Part shown: positions 6,776 to 16,296 of the stretch, one piece after another
Layout: the number at the start of each line of letters is the position of its first letter
Position numbering within the stretch: the first letter of the stretch is position 1
From: a virus
IMG/VR virus record: IMGVR_UViG_3300040771_000124
Location: 1-64,000 of that record
Length of the DNA: 64,000 nt
Strand: one strand, 5' to 3'
Position numbers and translations under genes: made by a program
The notes under the pieces: model-generated
What the model saw: only the letters and a program-made list of their open reading frames with translations
What the model was told of the DNA's origin: nothing
Databases searched by the model: none

Positions 6776-9181
6776 ATGCAAGTAGCAGCTCTTTCCGATG
6801 CAATCACTCATGCGGTGATTGGTAAGCAAGAATCCGTAGAGATGGGTGTCAGCGACAGTGCTGCACTTATGCACATCTTTTCCACAACCCTGTACACATA
6901 CCCCCGTTTGGCCACAGTACGGGAGATTATTTGTAATGGTTGGGATGGTCACATCACTGCCAACAAAACAGACACGCCTTTGCAGATCATTCTGAAAGAC
7001 GGTCAGTTATCAATTCGTGACTTTGGCCCTGGTATCCCACATGCCAAAATCGGCCAGATTTATGGTGTGTTTGGTAACTCAACCAAACGCGAAGACTCTA
7101 CTGTAACCGGTGGCTTCGGCCTGGGCAGCAAAGCCCCCCTTGCTTACGTTGATAACTTTGAAGTTATCTCCCACAACAGTGGAGTAAAGACCGTTTACCG
7201 TGTGTCCAAGTCCTCTATGGAAAAAGGCGGTAAGCCTTCGATTGATACAATCGTAAGCATGCCCACCACAGAGACCGGTATCCAAGTCAAGCTGGGCATC
7301 CAGCACCAGCACGCTGATGAGTTTTTACGCCTCATCAACGAAGTGTTGATCCTTGGTGAGATCAAAGCCAGCGTCAATGGTAAAGACCCAGTTGAGGGAC
7401 TGCCCCTTGAGAACAGCCCAACTGGTTACCTGATTAACAGTTTCTCAGGCACTCTAACAAGCCGCATTAACGTCCGTTACGGCAATGTTGTGTACCCGTT
7501 ACCAAAGCACGAAGGTTACTTAATCGAGTGGCAGCGTGTACTGGAAGGCATGAGTAAACTGTGGAATGGAGCAAACATTATTTTTATGTGTGCTCCTGAC
7601 ACTGTTTCCATTGCCCCAAGCCGTGAGGCTTTAATTCTGACAGACGCAACAGTAGCAACTTTAAAAGGTCTTCTTTTGTCGTTTGATAGTTCATTGGCTG
7701 AAGTTGCTAAAGTATCTTCACAGCAAATCATTCAAGCCAGAACTAATAAACTGATCTCTGAAGAGACCATCGTTGAACCAAGTAATTTCGCCAACCATAT
7801 CCAGTTGCCTCGGATAACCAGCGAACAACATCCCACAGGGATAATTGCTTACACCACTCGTAGGGCCTTTCTTAACCACGAGTTGCAAAGAAGTACGTCA
7901 GTAAGCCCCAATGTACTTGTTGTAAAGCGGCTGGAGAAGTTGGTAAAAGAAGCACGTATACCTGTAAAGTTTGGGAATGCGTTGCTTAAAAAGGCAAAGT
8001 ACGCCAAGAACATTTCTACAAAAAGAAGCTACTTTACAAGTAGTTACGAAGCAATAATCCACAAGTACTTAACTCTTCCTCTCAATAACCTCATTGCCCA
8101 AGATGAAAAATTAACTAAAGACCGTCTTTATTACACCTTTAGTCGATATAGTTATCGTAGCTTTGAGCTTATCCGTCCAAGTAAGTTGAGTATTACTCAT
8201 GGCGATGTAGAGAAAGCAGTTAGCTTTGCATTTAAACGTGCAGTAGTTGGCCGTAGTAAAACTGCGATACAAGACTTTTTGTCAGACCAAGAGTACCCAA
8301 ATGGCTGGGTTGCATACCTCTGCCAAAACAATGAAAAGACCATCCAGGCAATCACAGATGGCTTGGTCGGCTTAGGGTATGACGTGCGTAACGTGATCCC
8401 TGAGAAGGTAGTGGAAGAGATTGACCCATTGGCTCCCAAGCCAGTGCGTAAGCCTGCAGCACCCAAGCGTAAGGGCTTCCTGTCTCTGCTAAGTAGCTTT
8501 AACCCAGTAACAGAAACCTTTCTGTTAAGTACAGCCCGAGCCAATGCTACTCCTGAGTCAGAAGTTCATGACCCAGTGGCTTACGTAGTACTGAATAACT
8601 CAACTGAATGTCCTACCGTGTTTTCTAAACTGAGCGGTAAGTCTGCTCAACTTGTAGCCACACATTTTGGGGATAAGATTGCTGTAGTTATCAGCACGCA
8701 AGTCCAAAAACTAATTGATAAAGGGATGCCTGAAGTGAGCGCATTTATTGGCAACTACGTAGATGCAGCTTTATCTACTCGTCCTGACTTTCCACGTTAT
8801 TTGGCATTTGGTAAGTTAGCGAAAGATAAACAGTATCGTGCTGATACCCATAAGTTTTTAGGGAGTATTATTAGGCACGAAAAAGTGATGAGTGACTTGG
8901 GTTTGCGTTTCTACATTACCCCAGAAACTGATATGTTAATCACTTTCTACGAAGAGTCTCAGCACAGGCAGTTCTACGCTCTTGATTTACCAAAGTGCCG
9001 AGCCTTAGTTGCAAAAGTAAAGCCCTACCCTGGTTACGATACCTTGGTTCACAAAATCGATAGTTCTCCTTGGAAGTATTTCCTTGATATGGACCATGTG
9101 GTACATAAATTGGATAAGGCCCAACCCTCCTCAGAGCACTACGCAATTGCGTGTGAAATTGCTCTTAAACTCCTTAAATAA
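6776..9181 (+). CDS. rIIA: rIIA-like GHKL ATPase
   Basis: An 801-residue protein with an N-terminal GHKL (gyrase/Hsp90/MutL) ATPase domain. The N-box is REIICNGWDGH (E50, N54), the DxGxG box is RDFGPGIP (about 80-88) and the glycine lid is GGFGLGSKAP (about 112-121). The remaining 600 residues are less conserved and Lys-rich. N4 encodes rIIA- and rIIB-like proteins in the same order. In T4 the rII proteins protect infection against lambda Rex-mediated exclusion, so a role in countering host exclusion is plausible but not shown here. ATG 6776 follows TTAGGAG. The rIIB homologue starts ten bases after its stop. Confidence 0.88.
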   Translation: MQVAALSDAITHAVIGKQESVEMGVSDSAALMHIFSTTLYTYPRLATVREIICNGWDGHITANKTDTPLQIILKDGQLSIRDFGPGIPHAKIGQIYGVFGNSTKREDSTVTGGFGLGSKAPLAYVDNFEVISHNSGVKTVYRVSKSSMEKGGKPSIDTIVSMPTTETGIQVKLGIQHQHADEFLRLINEVLILGEIKASVNGKDPVEGLPLENSPTGYLINSFSGTLTSRINVRYGNVVYPLPKHEGYLIEWQRVLEGMSKLWNGANIIFMCAPDTVSIAPSREALILTDATVATLKGLLLSFDSSLAEVAKVSSQQIIQARTNKLISEETIVEPSNFANHIQLPRITSEQHPTGIIAYTTRRAFLNHELQRSTSVSPNVLVVKRLEKLVKEARIPVKFGNALLKKAKYAKNISTKRSYFTSSYEAIIHKYLTLPLNNLIAQDEKLTKDRLYYTFSRYSYRSFELIRPSKLSITHGDVEKAVSFAFKRAVVGRSKTAIQDFLSDQEYPNGWVAYLCQNNEKTIQAITDGLVGLGYDVRNVIPEKVVEEIDPLAPKPVRKPAAPKRKGFLSLLSSFNPVTETFLLSTARANATPESEVHDPVAYVVLNNSTECPTVFSKLSGKSAQLVATHFGDKIAVVISTQVQKLIDKGMPEVSAFIGNYVDAALSTRPDFPRYLAFGKLAKDKQYRADTHKFLGSIIRHEKVMSDLGLRFYITPETDMLITFYEESQHRQFYALDLPKCRALVAKVKPYPGYDTLVHKIDSSPWKYFLDMDHVVHKLDKAQPSSEHYAIACEIALKLLK

Positions 9182-9190
9182 GGATTACGT

Positions 9191-10873
9191 ATGAAGACCC
9201 GCATTATTGCATTGGTTGTGGATGTCCATAACCTAACGCTCTATAAAGATGATGGCGAAACTATTACCATTGCCCAAGGAGACCCTCGTGTTCGTAAGTT
9301 GGTAGATACTATTGTTCCTGCTCTGGAGAACAGCGGTGAGTGTCTGCTGACCGAAGAAGACATGGCCGTTTACTCACCGTACAAGGAAGCTGAAGAGAGC
9401 CTTAATGGTCTCGTTACTTTCTTCCGTGTGATGAAAGCAAAAGCTGATGAAATCATGGCTCGTTTTGCCACTGAAGCAGTGACGCCTTTGGTTGTGGGGC
9501 AAGTACCCAACCAGCGGAATGTTGAGCAGCAGAAGCAGGTTGAAGAGAAGGCACCGATTACCAAAAGCATGGCTGCTGTTGCAGAAATCATGGAAGGGGC
9601 TATGTCTACCTCCCATCCGAACTTTGGTGCTACTGACCATCCCGGCAGTGAGCCAACTACCATTGTGGCTGTCATGCCTGATGGTACGGTAATCGGTGGC
9701 ATGGAGCAGCTGAGCATTCAGATGCAAGCAGTGGTCTCCAAAATGGGATCACCAGAAGGTTTACAAAACTTCTTCAAGCGACTGGCCAGCGTAAAGCGTA
9801 ACCATGCTGCCCAAGACCTCCTGAAGTTCATGGAGAAAGGCGAACTGCCAATTGCGGACGACGGTACTGTCCTGGTCTACAAACGCCTTAACCGTAGTAG
9901 CGAAAGCTACTACGTAGACTGCCATTCCAGTAGCGTTAAGCAACGTGTCGGCAGCTACGTTTTCATGGATGAAAAGATGGTTGATGCCCGTCGTAGCGTG
10001 GACTGCTCCAATGGTCTGCATGTGGCCCGTCGTGACTATCTGGACTCCTTCAGTGGTAACGTCTGCGTACTCGCTAAACTAGCCCCAGAAGACGTGATTG
10101 CAGTGCCTCACGGTGATGCTCGTAAGCTACGTGCTCGTGCTTACTTCATCATTGCAGAGCTGAGCCAAGTGGATCATGACAACGTGGTCCGCAATCGTCC
10201 TCTGCAGGACACGGCCTTGCTTGGCAATGCTGCTTCCGGTAACCACACTCCAGTTTTGGAAACTGTGGAAATCACTGAGGATCGTGGTGGTGGTCTGATT
10301 GTTACTCCGGTAACCGAAGCCAATCCATTCACTATGGAAGACAACGGTCGCCGCAGTGAGTCCTTGGACAACCTTGAGCCTATTCTGCAGGAGAAATCCT
10401 CAGTAGACGCCCGAGAGTTGGCCTTGAAAGATCAAGCCCCAGCAACTATTTTCATTACCCCTCAGCGTCAGCTTTACGACCTGATGAAATCCGGTGATCT
10501 CAAGGCTGCTGTTGAGCTACTGGCGTTCAAGAAGGCTAAAAAGAAAGGCTGGCCTGCTCTGGGCTTGCCGGTCACTGCTGGTGATGATTGCTACAAAGTC
10601 ATTGCTGATGCTGAAAAACCACAGCCTGCAGTAGAAGCCACCCCTCCCCCACCCGCTCCAGAAATGAAGGCAGAACCTGTGACCACTTCTAAGCCAACGG
10701 CTGAGATGTCTCAGTCTGAAAAAGCCCAGCATCTTTGGGATCTGTACCAAAAGAACCCGGACATTTCTAATGCCCGTGCCTTGGTTACCCACAAGCAAAA
10801 GTCGAAGAAATCGTGGACCGTCCTCGGTCTGACTGATGAAATCGGCAAGCGTATGGTCAACCGAATCAGCTAA
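9191..10873 (+). CDS. rIIB: rIIB-like protein
   Basis: A 560-residue protein with the typical rIIB core at about residues 155-340. This includes a FMEKGELPIADDGTVLVYKR segment, a Cys/Ser-rich stretch (VDCSNGLHVARRDYL) and a following LAKLAPEDVIAVP region. The C-terminal 150 residues are Pro/Ala/Glu-rich and include two similar helical repeats (LYDLMKSGDLKAA / LWDLYQKNPDISN, each followed by K-K-x-W-xx-LGL), so a small internal duplication is visible. It is co-transcribed with rIIA and is followed by a clear terminator. The family assignment rests on order and motif; the molecular activity of rIIB is unknown. Confidence 0.85.
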   Translation: MKTRIIALVVDVHNLTLYKDDGETITIAQGDPRVRKLVDTIVPALENSGECLLTEEDMAVYSPYKEAEESLNGLVTFFRVMKAKADEIMARFATEAVTPLVVGQVPNQRNVEQQKQVEEKAPITKSMAAVAEIMEGAMSTSHPNFGATDHPGSEPTTIVAVMPDGTVIGGMEQLSIQMQAVVSKMGSPEGLQNFFKRLASVKRNHAAQDLLKFMEKGELPIADDGTVLVYKRLNRSSESYYVDCHSSSVKQRVGSYVFMDEKMVDARRSVDCSNGLHVARRDYLDSFSGNVCVLAKLAPEDVIAVPHGDARKLRARAYFIIAELSQVDHDNVVRNRPLQDTALLGNAASGNHTPVLETVEITEDRGGGLIVTPVTEANPFTMEDNGRRSESLDNLEPILQEKSSVDARELALKDQAPATIFITPQRQLYDLMKSGDLKAAVELLAFKKAKKKGWPALGLPVTAGDDCYKVIADAEKPQPAVEATPPPPAPEMKAEPVTTSKPTAEMSQSEKAQHLWDLYQKNPDISNARALVTHKQKSKKSWTVLGLTDEIGKRMVNRIS

Positions 10874-10885
10874 GGCTCTTCCCCT

Positions 10886-10921
10886 AGATACCTCTAGTCT
10901 TATAGACTGGAGGTATCTTTT
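10886..10921 (+). terminator. Rho-independent terminator after rIIB
   Basis: AGATACCTCTAGTC (10886-10899) pairs with GACTGGAGGTATCT (10905-10918) over 14 base pairs with one G-U pair and a TTATA loop, then TTTT. It lies 12 bases after the rIIB stop. The next gene's ribosome-binding site follows almost immediately. Confidence 0.85.
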
Positions 10922-10937
10922 ATGGAGAAGTACGGCC

Positions 10938-11246
10938 ATGTCAACCGCATATCGTGTAAATCGTAAGGCTACTGATGGCGACATTGTTCGCCTCAATAGC
11001 GTAGGTCTCTCGCTGGCTACTATTGCCAAGCTCTTAGGGTGTCACCCGACAACGGTAACCCTTCGACTCAAATCCTTGGGAGTGGAGCCGTCAGATACCC
11101 GTCGAACCTTTATGGAAGACGTGTTCGTTCAGCTTAATACAGACCAGCAGGAATGGCTTGCCGACCTGTTGGAGACCCAAAACATCTCCATCAAAACATA
11201 CGTTCGTCGTTTGTTGGTGGAGGCTCATAAAAAGCGTATTCCGTAA
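10938..11246 (+). CDS. Small helix-turn-helix DNA-binding protein, 102 aa
   Basis: It starts at ATG 10938 after GGAGAAG; longer in-frame starts would run back through the terminator and are rejected. The N-terminal half contains a clear helix-turn-helix (LSLATIAKLLGCHPTTVTLRL, about residues 24-44), resembling resolvase or MarR-type recognition helices. The C-terminal half (VFVQLNTDQQEWLADLLETQ) looks like a ribbon-helix-helix or dimerisation unit. The protein is basic and probably binds DNA as a regulator of middle or late transcription. The target is unknown, but its own upstream terminator region would be a reasonable autoregulatory site. Confidence 0.7.
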   Translation: MSTAYRVNRKATDGDIVRLNSVGLSLATIAKLLGCHPTTVTLRLKSLGVEPSDTRRTFMEDVFVQLNTDQQEWLADLLETQNISIKTYVRRLLVEAHKKRIP

Positions 11247-11255
11247 GGATCCAAA

Positions 11256-11735
11256 ATGAACCGTACTTTTGAAAACTGTACTCTCCTTGACACCAAAACC
11301 TGGTTTGACAAGGCAGTGCCAAATCCTACTCGTAAAAACTTCAGCACTCAGCTGGGTGTGCATTACGAGGAAGTGGCTGAATCCTTGGAAGCCCTGCAAG
11401 GCAACGATGCAATGGTCACCATGCTTCTTAGTGCCGCAGCCATGGCTATGGCCGCTGTAGCTGACATTCTCAAGCAAAACGAGTATGCCATTGAAGTACC
11501 TAAAGGCGAAAATGCAGAGCTTTTCTTGGACGCTCTATGCGATCAAATCGTTACTGCTACTGGTACAGGTCACATGCTTGGCATGGATATGGTCGGTGCA
11601 ATGACCGAGGTCAATCGCTCCAACTTCAGTAAGTTCGATGAAAAAGGTAACCCCATTTTCAACGAAAACCGCAAGATCATGAAAGGACCGAACTACAGCA
11701 AGCCTGTGCTCCGTCCATACCTTCCCCAGCAGTAA
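11256..11735 (+). CDS. MazG/PRA-PH-like nucleotide pyrophosphohydrolase
   Basis: A 159-residue all-alpha NTP pyrophosphohydrolase of the phosphoribosyl-ATP pyrophosphohydrolase-like group. Diagnostic parts are the acidic helix HYEEVAESLEAL (ExxE metal site), a second acidic helix FLDALCDQIVTATGTGHMLG, and the C-terminal SNFSKFDEKGNP...KIMKGPNY segment common in phage members of this family. Such enzymes hydrolyse (d)NTPs to NMPs and pyrophosphate; in phages they adjust nucleotide pools. It belongs functionally with dcd and thyX. ATG 11256 follows AAGGATCC. The exact substrate cannot be read from the sequence. Confidence 0.82.
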   Translation: MNRTFENCTLLDTKTWFDKAVPNPTRKNFSTQLGVHYEEVAESLEALQGNDAMVTMLLSAAAMAMAAVADILKQNEYAIEVPKGENAELFLDALCDQIVTATGTGHMLGMDMVGAMTEVNRSNFSKFDEKGNPIFNENRKIMKGPNYSKPVLRPYLPQQ

Positions 11736-11755
11736 GCTGGAATCAGGCAGTAAAG

Positions 11756-11778
11756 ACCCCCGTATATCGGGGGTTTTT
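11756..11778 (+). terminator. Rho-independent terminator
   Basis: ACCCCCG (11756-11762) and CGGGGGT (11768-11774) form a seven-base-pair stem with a TATAT loop, followed by TTTT. It separates the pyrophosphohydrolase gene from the helicase gene; the helicase ribosome-binding site TTAGGAG follows directly. Confidence 0.85.
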
Positions 11779-11795
11779 CTTAGGAGAATCCCCCA

Positions 11796-13097
11796 ATGTT
11801 CGATCATGTACAAAGACTCCCTCTAAATGAGGGACAAGAAGCAGCCTCTGAAGGATTCTTTAATTTCCTCTTCAGTGATCAAAAGGAACTGTGCATTAGC
11901 GGTCCCGGTGGCGTAGGTAAAACCTTCCTGATGGGTAACCTCATCGACGTTGTACTGCCCCGGTATTTCGAGGCGTGCCAGTTGATGAACATTCCAGCTG
12001 AGTTTCAAGAAGTGGTTATGACAGCCACGACCAACAAGGCTGCAGAAGTGCTGGGTACGCAGACCATGCGACCTACCGAGACAATCCACAGCTTTATGAA
12101 CCTCGTAGTTAAAGAGGATTTCAGCACTGGTGTGGTAAAAATTTCCAAGTCCCGTAGTTGGCAAATTCACCAACGCAAAATCATCTTTATCGACGAAGCT
12201 TCAATGATCGATTCGGATCTTTACGATGCGATCAAAGAAGGCACAATGAAGTGCAAGATCATCTACGTAGGGGACAAAGATCAATTGGCCCCTGTAAAAG
12301 AAAAGATCAGCCCTGTTTACAACCAGAAGCTGCCTATCTTTGAACTGCTTGAACCAATGAGAACAAGTGTTCCTGCGCTGCAGGCTTTGAATGCCCAGTT
12401 CCGTACCACTGTTCAAACAGGCAAGTTCAATCCAATCCAATTGGTTCCAGGCATCATCGATCATCTTGATGATGAGCAGATGGAGCACGAGGTTACTGCC
12501 CGTTTCGCTGTACAGACAGACGATCGTATTCTGGCCTACACAAACCAACGTGTGATCGATTACAACTCGTTTATCCGTGAAATTCGTAGCTTGCCTGCTG
12601 ATTTCCAAGCCGGTGAGTATGTAGTGAATAACGCTGCCATCCGTATTGGTAAAGCACGACTGTCTGTAGAAGAAGAAATCTACCTACAGACAGTGTCGTC
12701 CATTGTCACCTCGGTGGACATTGCTCCTGATGTGCAGATGGACATTCGTTTAGCCACCATTCAGAACTCCCGTGGGGAAATTCTGTACGACGTACCAATC
12801 CCTGCTGACCGTGCCCATTACACGGCCTTGGTAAAGTATTACCAAAAAAACAAAGACTGGACCCGGTACTTTCATTTGAAAAATACCTACCCAGACTTCC
12901 GTCAACGCGATGCGGCCACCGTCTACAAAGCCCAAGGCTCTTCGTGCAACACGGTCTACGTAGACGTGACGAATCTCTCGTCATGCCACAACCAAAACCA
13001 AGCAGCACGGTTGTTTTACGTAGCTGTATCCCGTGCCCGTAACCGGGTTGCCTTCTATGGCACCTTGGCAGAGAAGTACGGTGAGTTCATTCAATAG
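11796..13097 (+). CDS. SF1 DNA helicase, RecD/Dda-like (N4 gp37-like)
   Basis: A 433-residue superfamily 1B helicase. Walker A GPGGVGKT is at 36-43, Walker B FIDEAS at about 131-136, motif III VGDKDQLAPV at about 158-167, and the C-terminal RecA-like motifs KAQGSS (about 375) and YVAVSRARNRV (about 408-418) are all present. It would unwind DNA 5' to 3' during phage replication or recombination, as in Dda/RecD relatives. It heads the replication block and corresponds in order to the N4 helicase. It is compact for the family, without an obvious N-terminal extension. ATG 11796 is preceded by TTAGGAGAATCCCCCA. Confidence 0.92.
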   Translation: MFDHVQRLPLNEGQEAASEGFFNFLFSDQKELCISGPGGVGKTFLMGNLIDVVLPRYFEACQLMNIPAEFQEVVMTATTNKAAEVLGTQTMRPTETIHSFMNLVVKEDFSTGVVKISKSRSWQIHQRKIIFIDEASMIDSDLYDAIKEGTMKCKIIYVGDKDQLAPVKEKISPVYNQKLPIFELLEPMRTSVPALQALNAQFRTTVQTGKFNPIQLVPGIIDHLDDEQMEHEVTARFAVQTDDRILAYTNQRVIDYNSFIREIRSLPADFQAGEYVVNNAAIRIGKARLSVEEEIYLQTVSSIVTSVDIAPDVQMDIRLATIQNSRGEILYDVPIPADRAHYTALVKYYQKNKDWTRYFHLKNTYPDFRQRDAATVYKAQGSSCNTVYVDVTNLSSCHNQNQAARLFYVAVSRARNRVAFYGTLAEKYGEFIQ

Positions 13098-13104
13098 GTG
13101 CCTT

Positions 13105-13611
13105 ATGGCCATTCAGCGTATGGATCAGTTGATAACAAAACTGACAGACGCTCTATTCGTGGCTGAGTACCGTAGGCTGGATAAGATGGTGGAGGATCTG
13201 GATCAACAGAACCGGGAAGCCAAAGGCCATAACTCCTACGGTTTCATTTATGAAGGAGTGCAGTACACGCCCAAAAATTCACCGTATTTGCCCGGAGGTC
13301 AACGCCACACATCGCTGTCTTTCTCTTTAAACAAGGTAGCAAAAGACTTCAAGCAAAGCATGGAGATGGTGGCACACGACCGGAAAATGATTGAGCAGGT
13401 TCTCTATAAACTGCTCGTTCAATGCAACGACGCTCGTGAGGTAAGGGACTGCTTACCCGAGGCTCTTGTTAGCCTTGTCCCCGACTTACAGGCCATGCCT
13501 CGACAGTTCACTGATGGGTATTTACTCAAAAGTGACGAAAGAGCGTATCGCCAGTACCAGCAAATCCTCCCTAAAATTCAACTGTATACGGCAACTAGGT
13601 TGCTCTACTAA
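13105..13611 (+). CDS. Hypothetical protein between helicase and polymerase, 168 aa
   Basis: ATG 13105 follows AATAGGTGCCTT seven bases after the helicase stop; a start inside the helicase gene is rejected. The product is 168 residues, helical and moderately basic, with a central loop (YEGVQYTPKNSPYLPGGQRH). No family is recognised. N4 also has an uncharacterised gene (gp38) between its helicase and DNA polymerase, so it is probably the positional equivalent and may serve replication. This is inference from gene order. Confidence 0.7.
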   Translation: MAIQRMDQLITKLTDALFVAEYRRLDKMVEDLDQQNREAKGHNSYGFIYEGVQYTPKNSPYLPGGQRHTSLSFSLNKVAKDFKQSMEMVAHDRKMIEQVLYKLLVQCNDAREVRDCLPEALVSLVPDLQAMPRQFTDGYLLKSDERAYRQYQQILPKIQLYTATRLLY

Positions 13612-13621
13612 GGAACCTGTT

Positions 13622-16243
13622 ATGCACTATTTGTATTTCTCAAAAGAAGAACAGGAAACCTACCCAGTTACCTTCCTAGTGCCGCAAATCCGTAAGGATG
13701 ACTTGAAAAAGCATTACATCACGCCATACGGAGTAAATGAAGAAGAGGTATTGATACTGGGGTTGCACTACGCCCCAGGCAAAAAGAAAACCCCAATGGC
13801 TGAGATGCGTCGTTATTTGGAAGAAATCATTTGCCCGGTATTAAAGGATGCTGGAACCAAGTATGTAATGGTTGCTGATGCTGACTATTTCAAAGCACTC
13901 ACCAAAACAGCCAAGGCTGACGTTCACTTAGGTTACCTACTGGACTCCACAATGGGGGACTTTAAGGTCATCTATGTGCCCAACTACAAAGCCAAGTTCT
14001 ATGACCCGATTAAGGTTACTGCCAAAATCGACATGAGCATGGAAGCTCTTGTAGCAGCCCAGGGTGGTAACTACCAAGCACCGGGCAGCGGGATCATCCA
14101 CTTTGCCCAATACCCGACAGAGGTAGCAGACATCGCACAGTGGCTTAAAAAGCTATTGGCAATGAACTGCCCACTGACGTTCGATATTGAGACATTCGAT
14201 CTAAAGCACCATAAGGCAGGCATTGGCACCATCTCTATCGCTTGGAACGAACACGAAGGCATTGCCTTTCCTGTGGACTACACAGACGATCCTTGGATTG
14301 AAGTGGTAGGTGATAACGAGATACAGCACTACGGGCGTCAGGTGTACAACACTGAGGTACGTGCATTGCTGAAAGAGTTCTTCCAGAGCTACCGGCAAAA
14401 AGCGATTTATCACAACATTGCCTTTGACGCATACGTGCTCGCATACCAGCTATTCATGGATGGCATACTCGATACCGAAGGCTTGCTTAACGGTATCGAC
14501 TGCATGCTCAGAAACTGGGACTGCACCAAGCTAATTTCCTACCTCGCTACAAACTCCTGTTCTGGAAACAAGCTCAGTCTCAAAGACCAGGCACATGAGT
14601 TCGCTGGTAACTACGCAATGGATAGCGAGGACATAAAGGACATCACCCGGATTCCAAGAGCCAAGCTACTGGAATACAACCTGGTGGATGGTCTTGCTAC
14701 TTGGTTCGTGCATAAAAAGCGTAAGCCTCAAATGCTGGCAGACCAGCAGGAAGAGATCTACGAAACCATCTTTAAACCAGCTACCAAAGACATCTTACAG
14801 ATGCAGTTGACGGGCATGCCTATCAACATGAAGCGGGTTAAAGAGGTAAAGCAGATCCTGCTAACCGAAGAAAAACGGGCCATGTCCCTAATTCAAGGTT
14901 CTCCATTGATTCAACGCTTTACTTACCAAGCAAACGAAGCTTTGGTGATCAAAAAGAACAAAGAGTACAAAAAGAAAGTCATCACAATTGCTGACGTAAA
15001 TGAGGTGTTTAACCCCAATTCACCAGATCAGTTGGTTGATTTACTGTTTAACATGCTGGGCTTGCCCATCATTTCCCGCACCAAAACAAAGCAACCATCT
15101 GCTGACGGCGATGCGCTAAAAGCATTGCTGAATCACACTGCTGACCCAGAGATCAAAACTCTGCTGCAGGCCCTGCAGGATTTCAAAGACGTAAACAAGA
15201 TTCTCACTACCTTCATTGTTGCAATGGAGGGGGCTGCTCTAGGCCCAGACGGTTGGTATTACCTCTTTGGTAACTACAACCTTGGTGGGACGGTTTCTGG
15301 ACGGTTGTCTTCAAGCAAACCGAACATGCAAAACCTACCGGCCAGCTCACGCTACGCCAAGCTCATCAAATCTTGTTTTGAAGCCCCACCCGGTTGGTTG
15401 TTTATGGGCCTCGATTTTGCATCCCTTGAGGATCGAATCAGTGCCCTGACCACCAAAGACCCAAACAAGCTAAAGGTTTACACCGACGGTTATGATGGTC
15501 ACTGCTTACGGACGTTTGCGTATTTTCGGGACCAACTCCCCGATATTGTGGACACTGTTGAATCAATTAACAGTATTCAGAAAAAGTACCCAGATCTACG
15601 GGGAGACTCAAAAGCGCCTACTTTTGCCCTGACATATCAAGGTACTTACATTACTTTGATGGCCAACTGTGGGTTCTCCGAAGCTATGTCCAAATCAGTA
15701 GAGAAGCAGTACCACGCTCTATACGTCGTTTCAGACCAGTGGATTGCTGATAAGCTGGATCAGGCTAGCAAAGACGGTTACATCACAACAGCCTTTGGAT
15801 TGCGTGTACGCACCCCACTACTGCATCAAGTGATTCGTGGAAACTCACGTACTCCCTTTGAAGCAGAAGCTGAAGGACGTACTGCAGGCAATGCTTTGGG
15901 GCAAGGCTGGTGCTTACTGAACTCCCGTGCAGCATCGGAGTTTATGGGGAAGGTCAGAGATAGCGAGTACCGGCTAGATATTCGTCCGTGTGCCCAAATC
16001 CATGACGCAAGCTATTACCTCATCCGTGACAACATCGATGCCGTTATGTACACCAACGAGCATCTGGTGAAAGCAGTCAAGTGGCAGGATCATCCTGATA
16101 TATACCACCCTGACGTTGGCTTAGGCGGGGATTTATCCCTGTTCTGGCCTCATTGGGGTAAGGAAGCTGAGATACCAAACGGGGCTTCCGAGGAAGAGAT
16201 ACGCCACGTCATCGAGCAACACGTTACCAGCCTGTACCCATAA
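13622..16243 (+). CDS. Family A DNA polymerase with 3'-5' exonuclease (N4 gp39-like)
   Basis: An 873-residue T7/N4-type replicative polymerase. The exonuclease domain has FDIETFDL (D188/E190), HNIAFDAYVLAYQ and EYNLVDGLATWF. The polymerase domain has motif A LDFASLEDR (D598, E603), motif B K664-x3-F668-x3-Y672-Q-G and motif C QIHDAS (H794/D795). All catalytic carboxylates are present, so it should be proofreading-competent. Motif B has Tyr followed by QG rather than the usual YG, a variation seen only by eye here. Start ATG 13622 follows CTAAGGAACC; an open frame extends 156 bases upstream but lies inside the preceding gene. It acts with the SSB, primase-like protein and helicase of this block. 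Confidence 0.95.
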   Translation: MHYLYFSKEEQETYPVTFLVPQIRKDDLKKHYITPYGVNEEEVLILGLHYAPGKKKTPMAEMRRYLEEIICPVLKDAGTKYVMVADADYFKALTKTAKADVHLGYLLDSTMGDFKVIYVPNYKAKFYDPIKVTAKIDMSMEALVAAQGGNYQAPGSGIIHFAQYPTEVADIAQWLKKLLAMNCPLTFDIETFDLKHHKAGIGTISIAWNEHEGIAFPVDYTDDPWIEVVGDNEIQHYGRQVYNTEVRALLKEFFQSYRQKAIYHNIAFDAYVLAYQLFMDGILDTEGLLNGIDCMLRNWDCTKLISYLATNSCSGNKLSLKDQAHEFAGNYAMDSEDIKDITRIPRAKLLEYNLVDGLATWFVHKKRKPQMLADQQEEIYETIFKPATKDILQMQLTGMPINMKRVKEVKQILLTEEKRAMSLIQGSPLIQRFTYQANEALVIKKNKEYKKKVITIADVNEVFNPNSPDQLVDLLFNMLGLPIISRTKTKQPSADGDALKALLNHTADPEIKTLLQALQDFKDVNKILTTFIVAMEGAALGPDGWYYLFGNYNLGGTVSGRLSSSKPNMQNLPASSRYAKLIKSCFEAPPGWLFMGLDFASLEDRISALTTKDPNKLKVYTDGYDGHCLRTFAYFRDQLPDIVDTVESINSIQKKYPDLRGDSKAPTFALTYQGTYITLMANCGFSEAMSKSVEKQYHALYVVSDQWIADKLDQASKDGYITTAFGLRVRTPLLHQVIRGNSRTPFEAEAEGRTAGNALGQGWCLLNSRAASEFMGKVRDSEYRLDIRPCAQIHDASYYLIRDNIDAVMYTNEHLVKAVKWQDHPDIYHPDVGLGGDLSLFWPHWGKEAEIPNGASEEEIRHVIEQHVTSLYP

Positions 16244-16296
16244 GGGACAGGTACACCCGGTCATCAATTGGTGACCTACAAAACTGGAGAGAACTT

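Noticed and set aside
10836-10937. Longer start of the helix-turn-helix protein
   Set aside because: It would translate through the rIIB terminator hairpin; ATG 10938 has its own GGAGAA site.
13466-13621. N-terminal extension of the DNA polymerase by 52 residues
   Set aside because: The extension lies in the preceding gene and lacks a ribosome-binding site; ATG 13622 has CTAAGGAACC and gives 873 residues, a size usual for N4-like polymerases.
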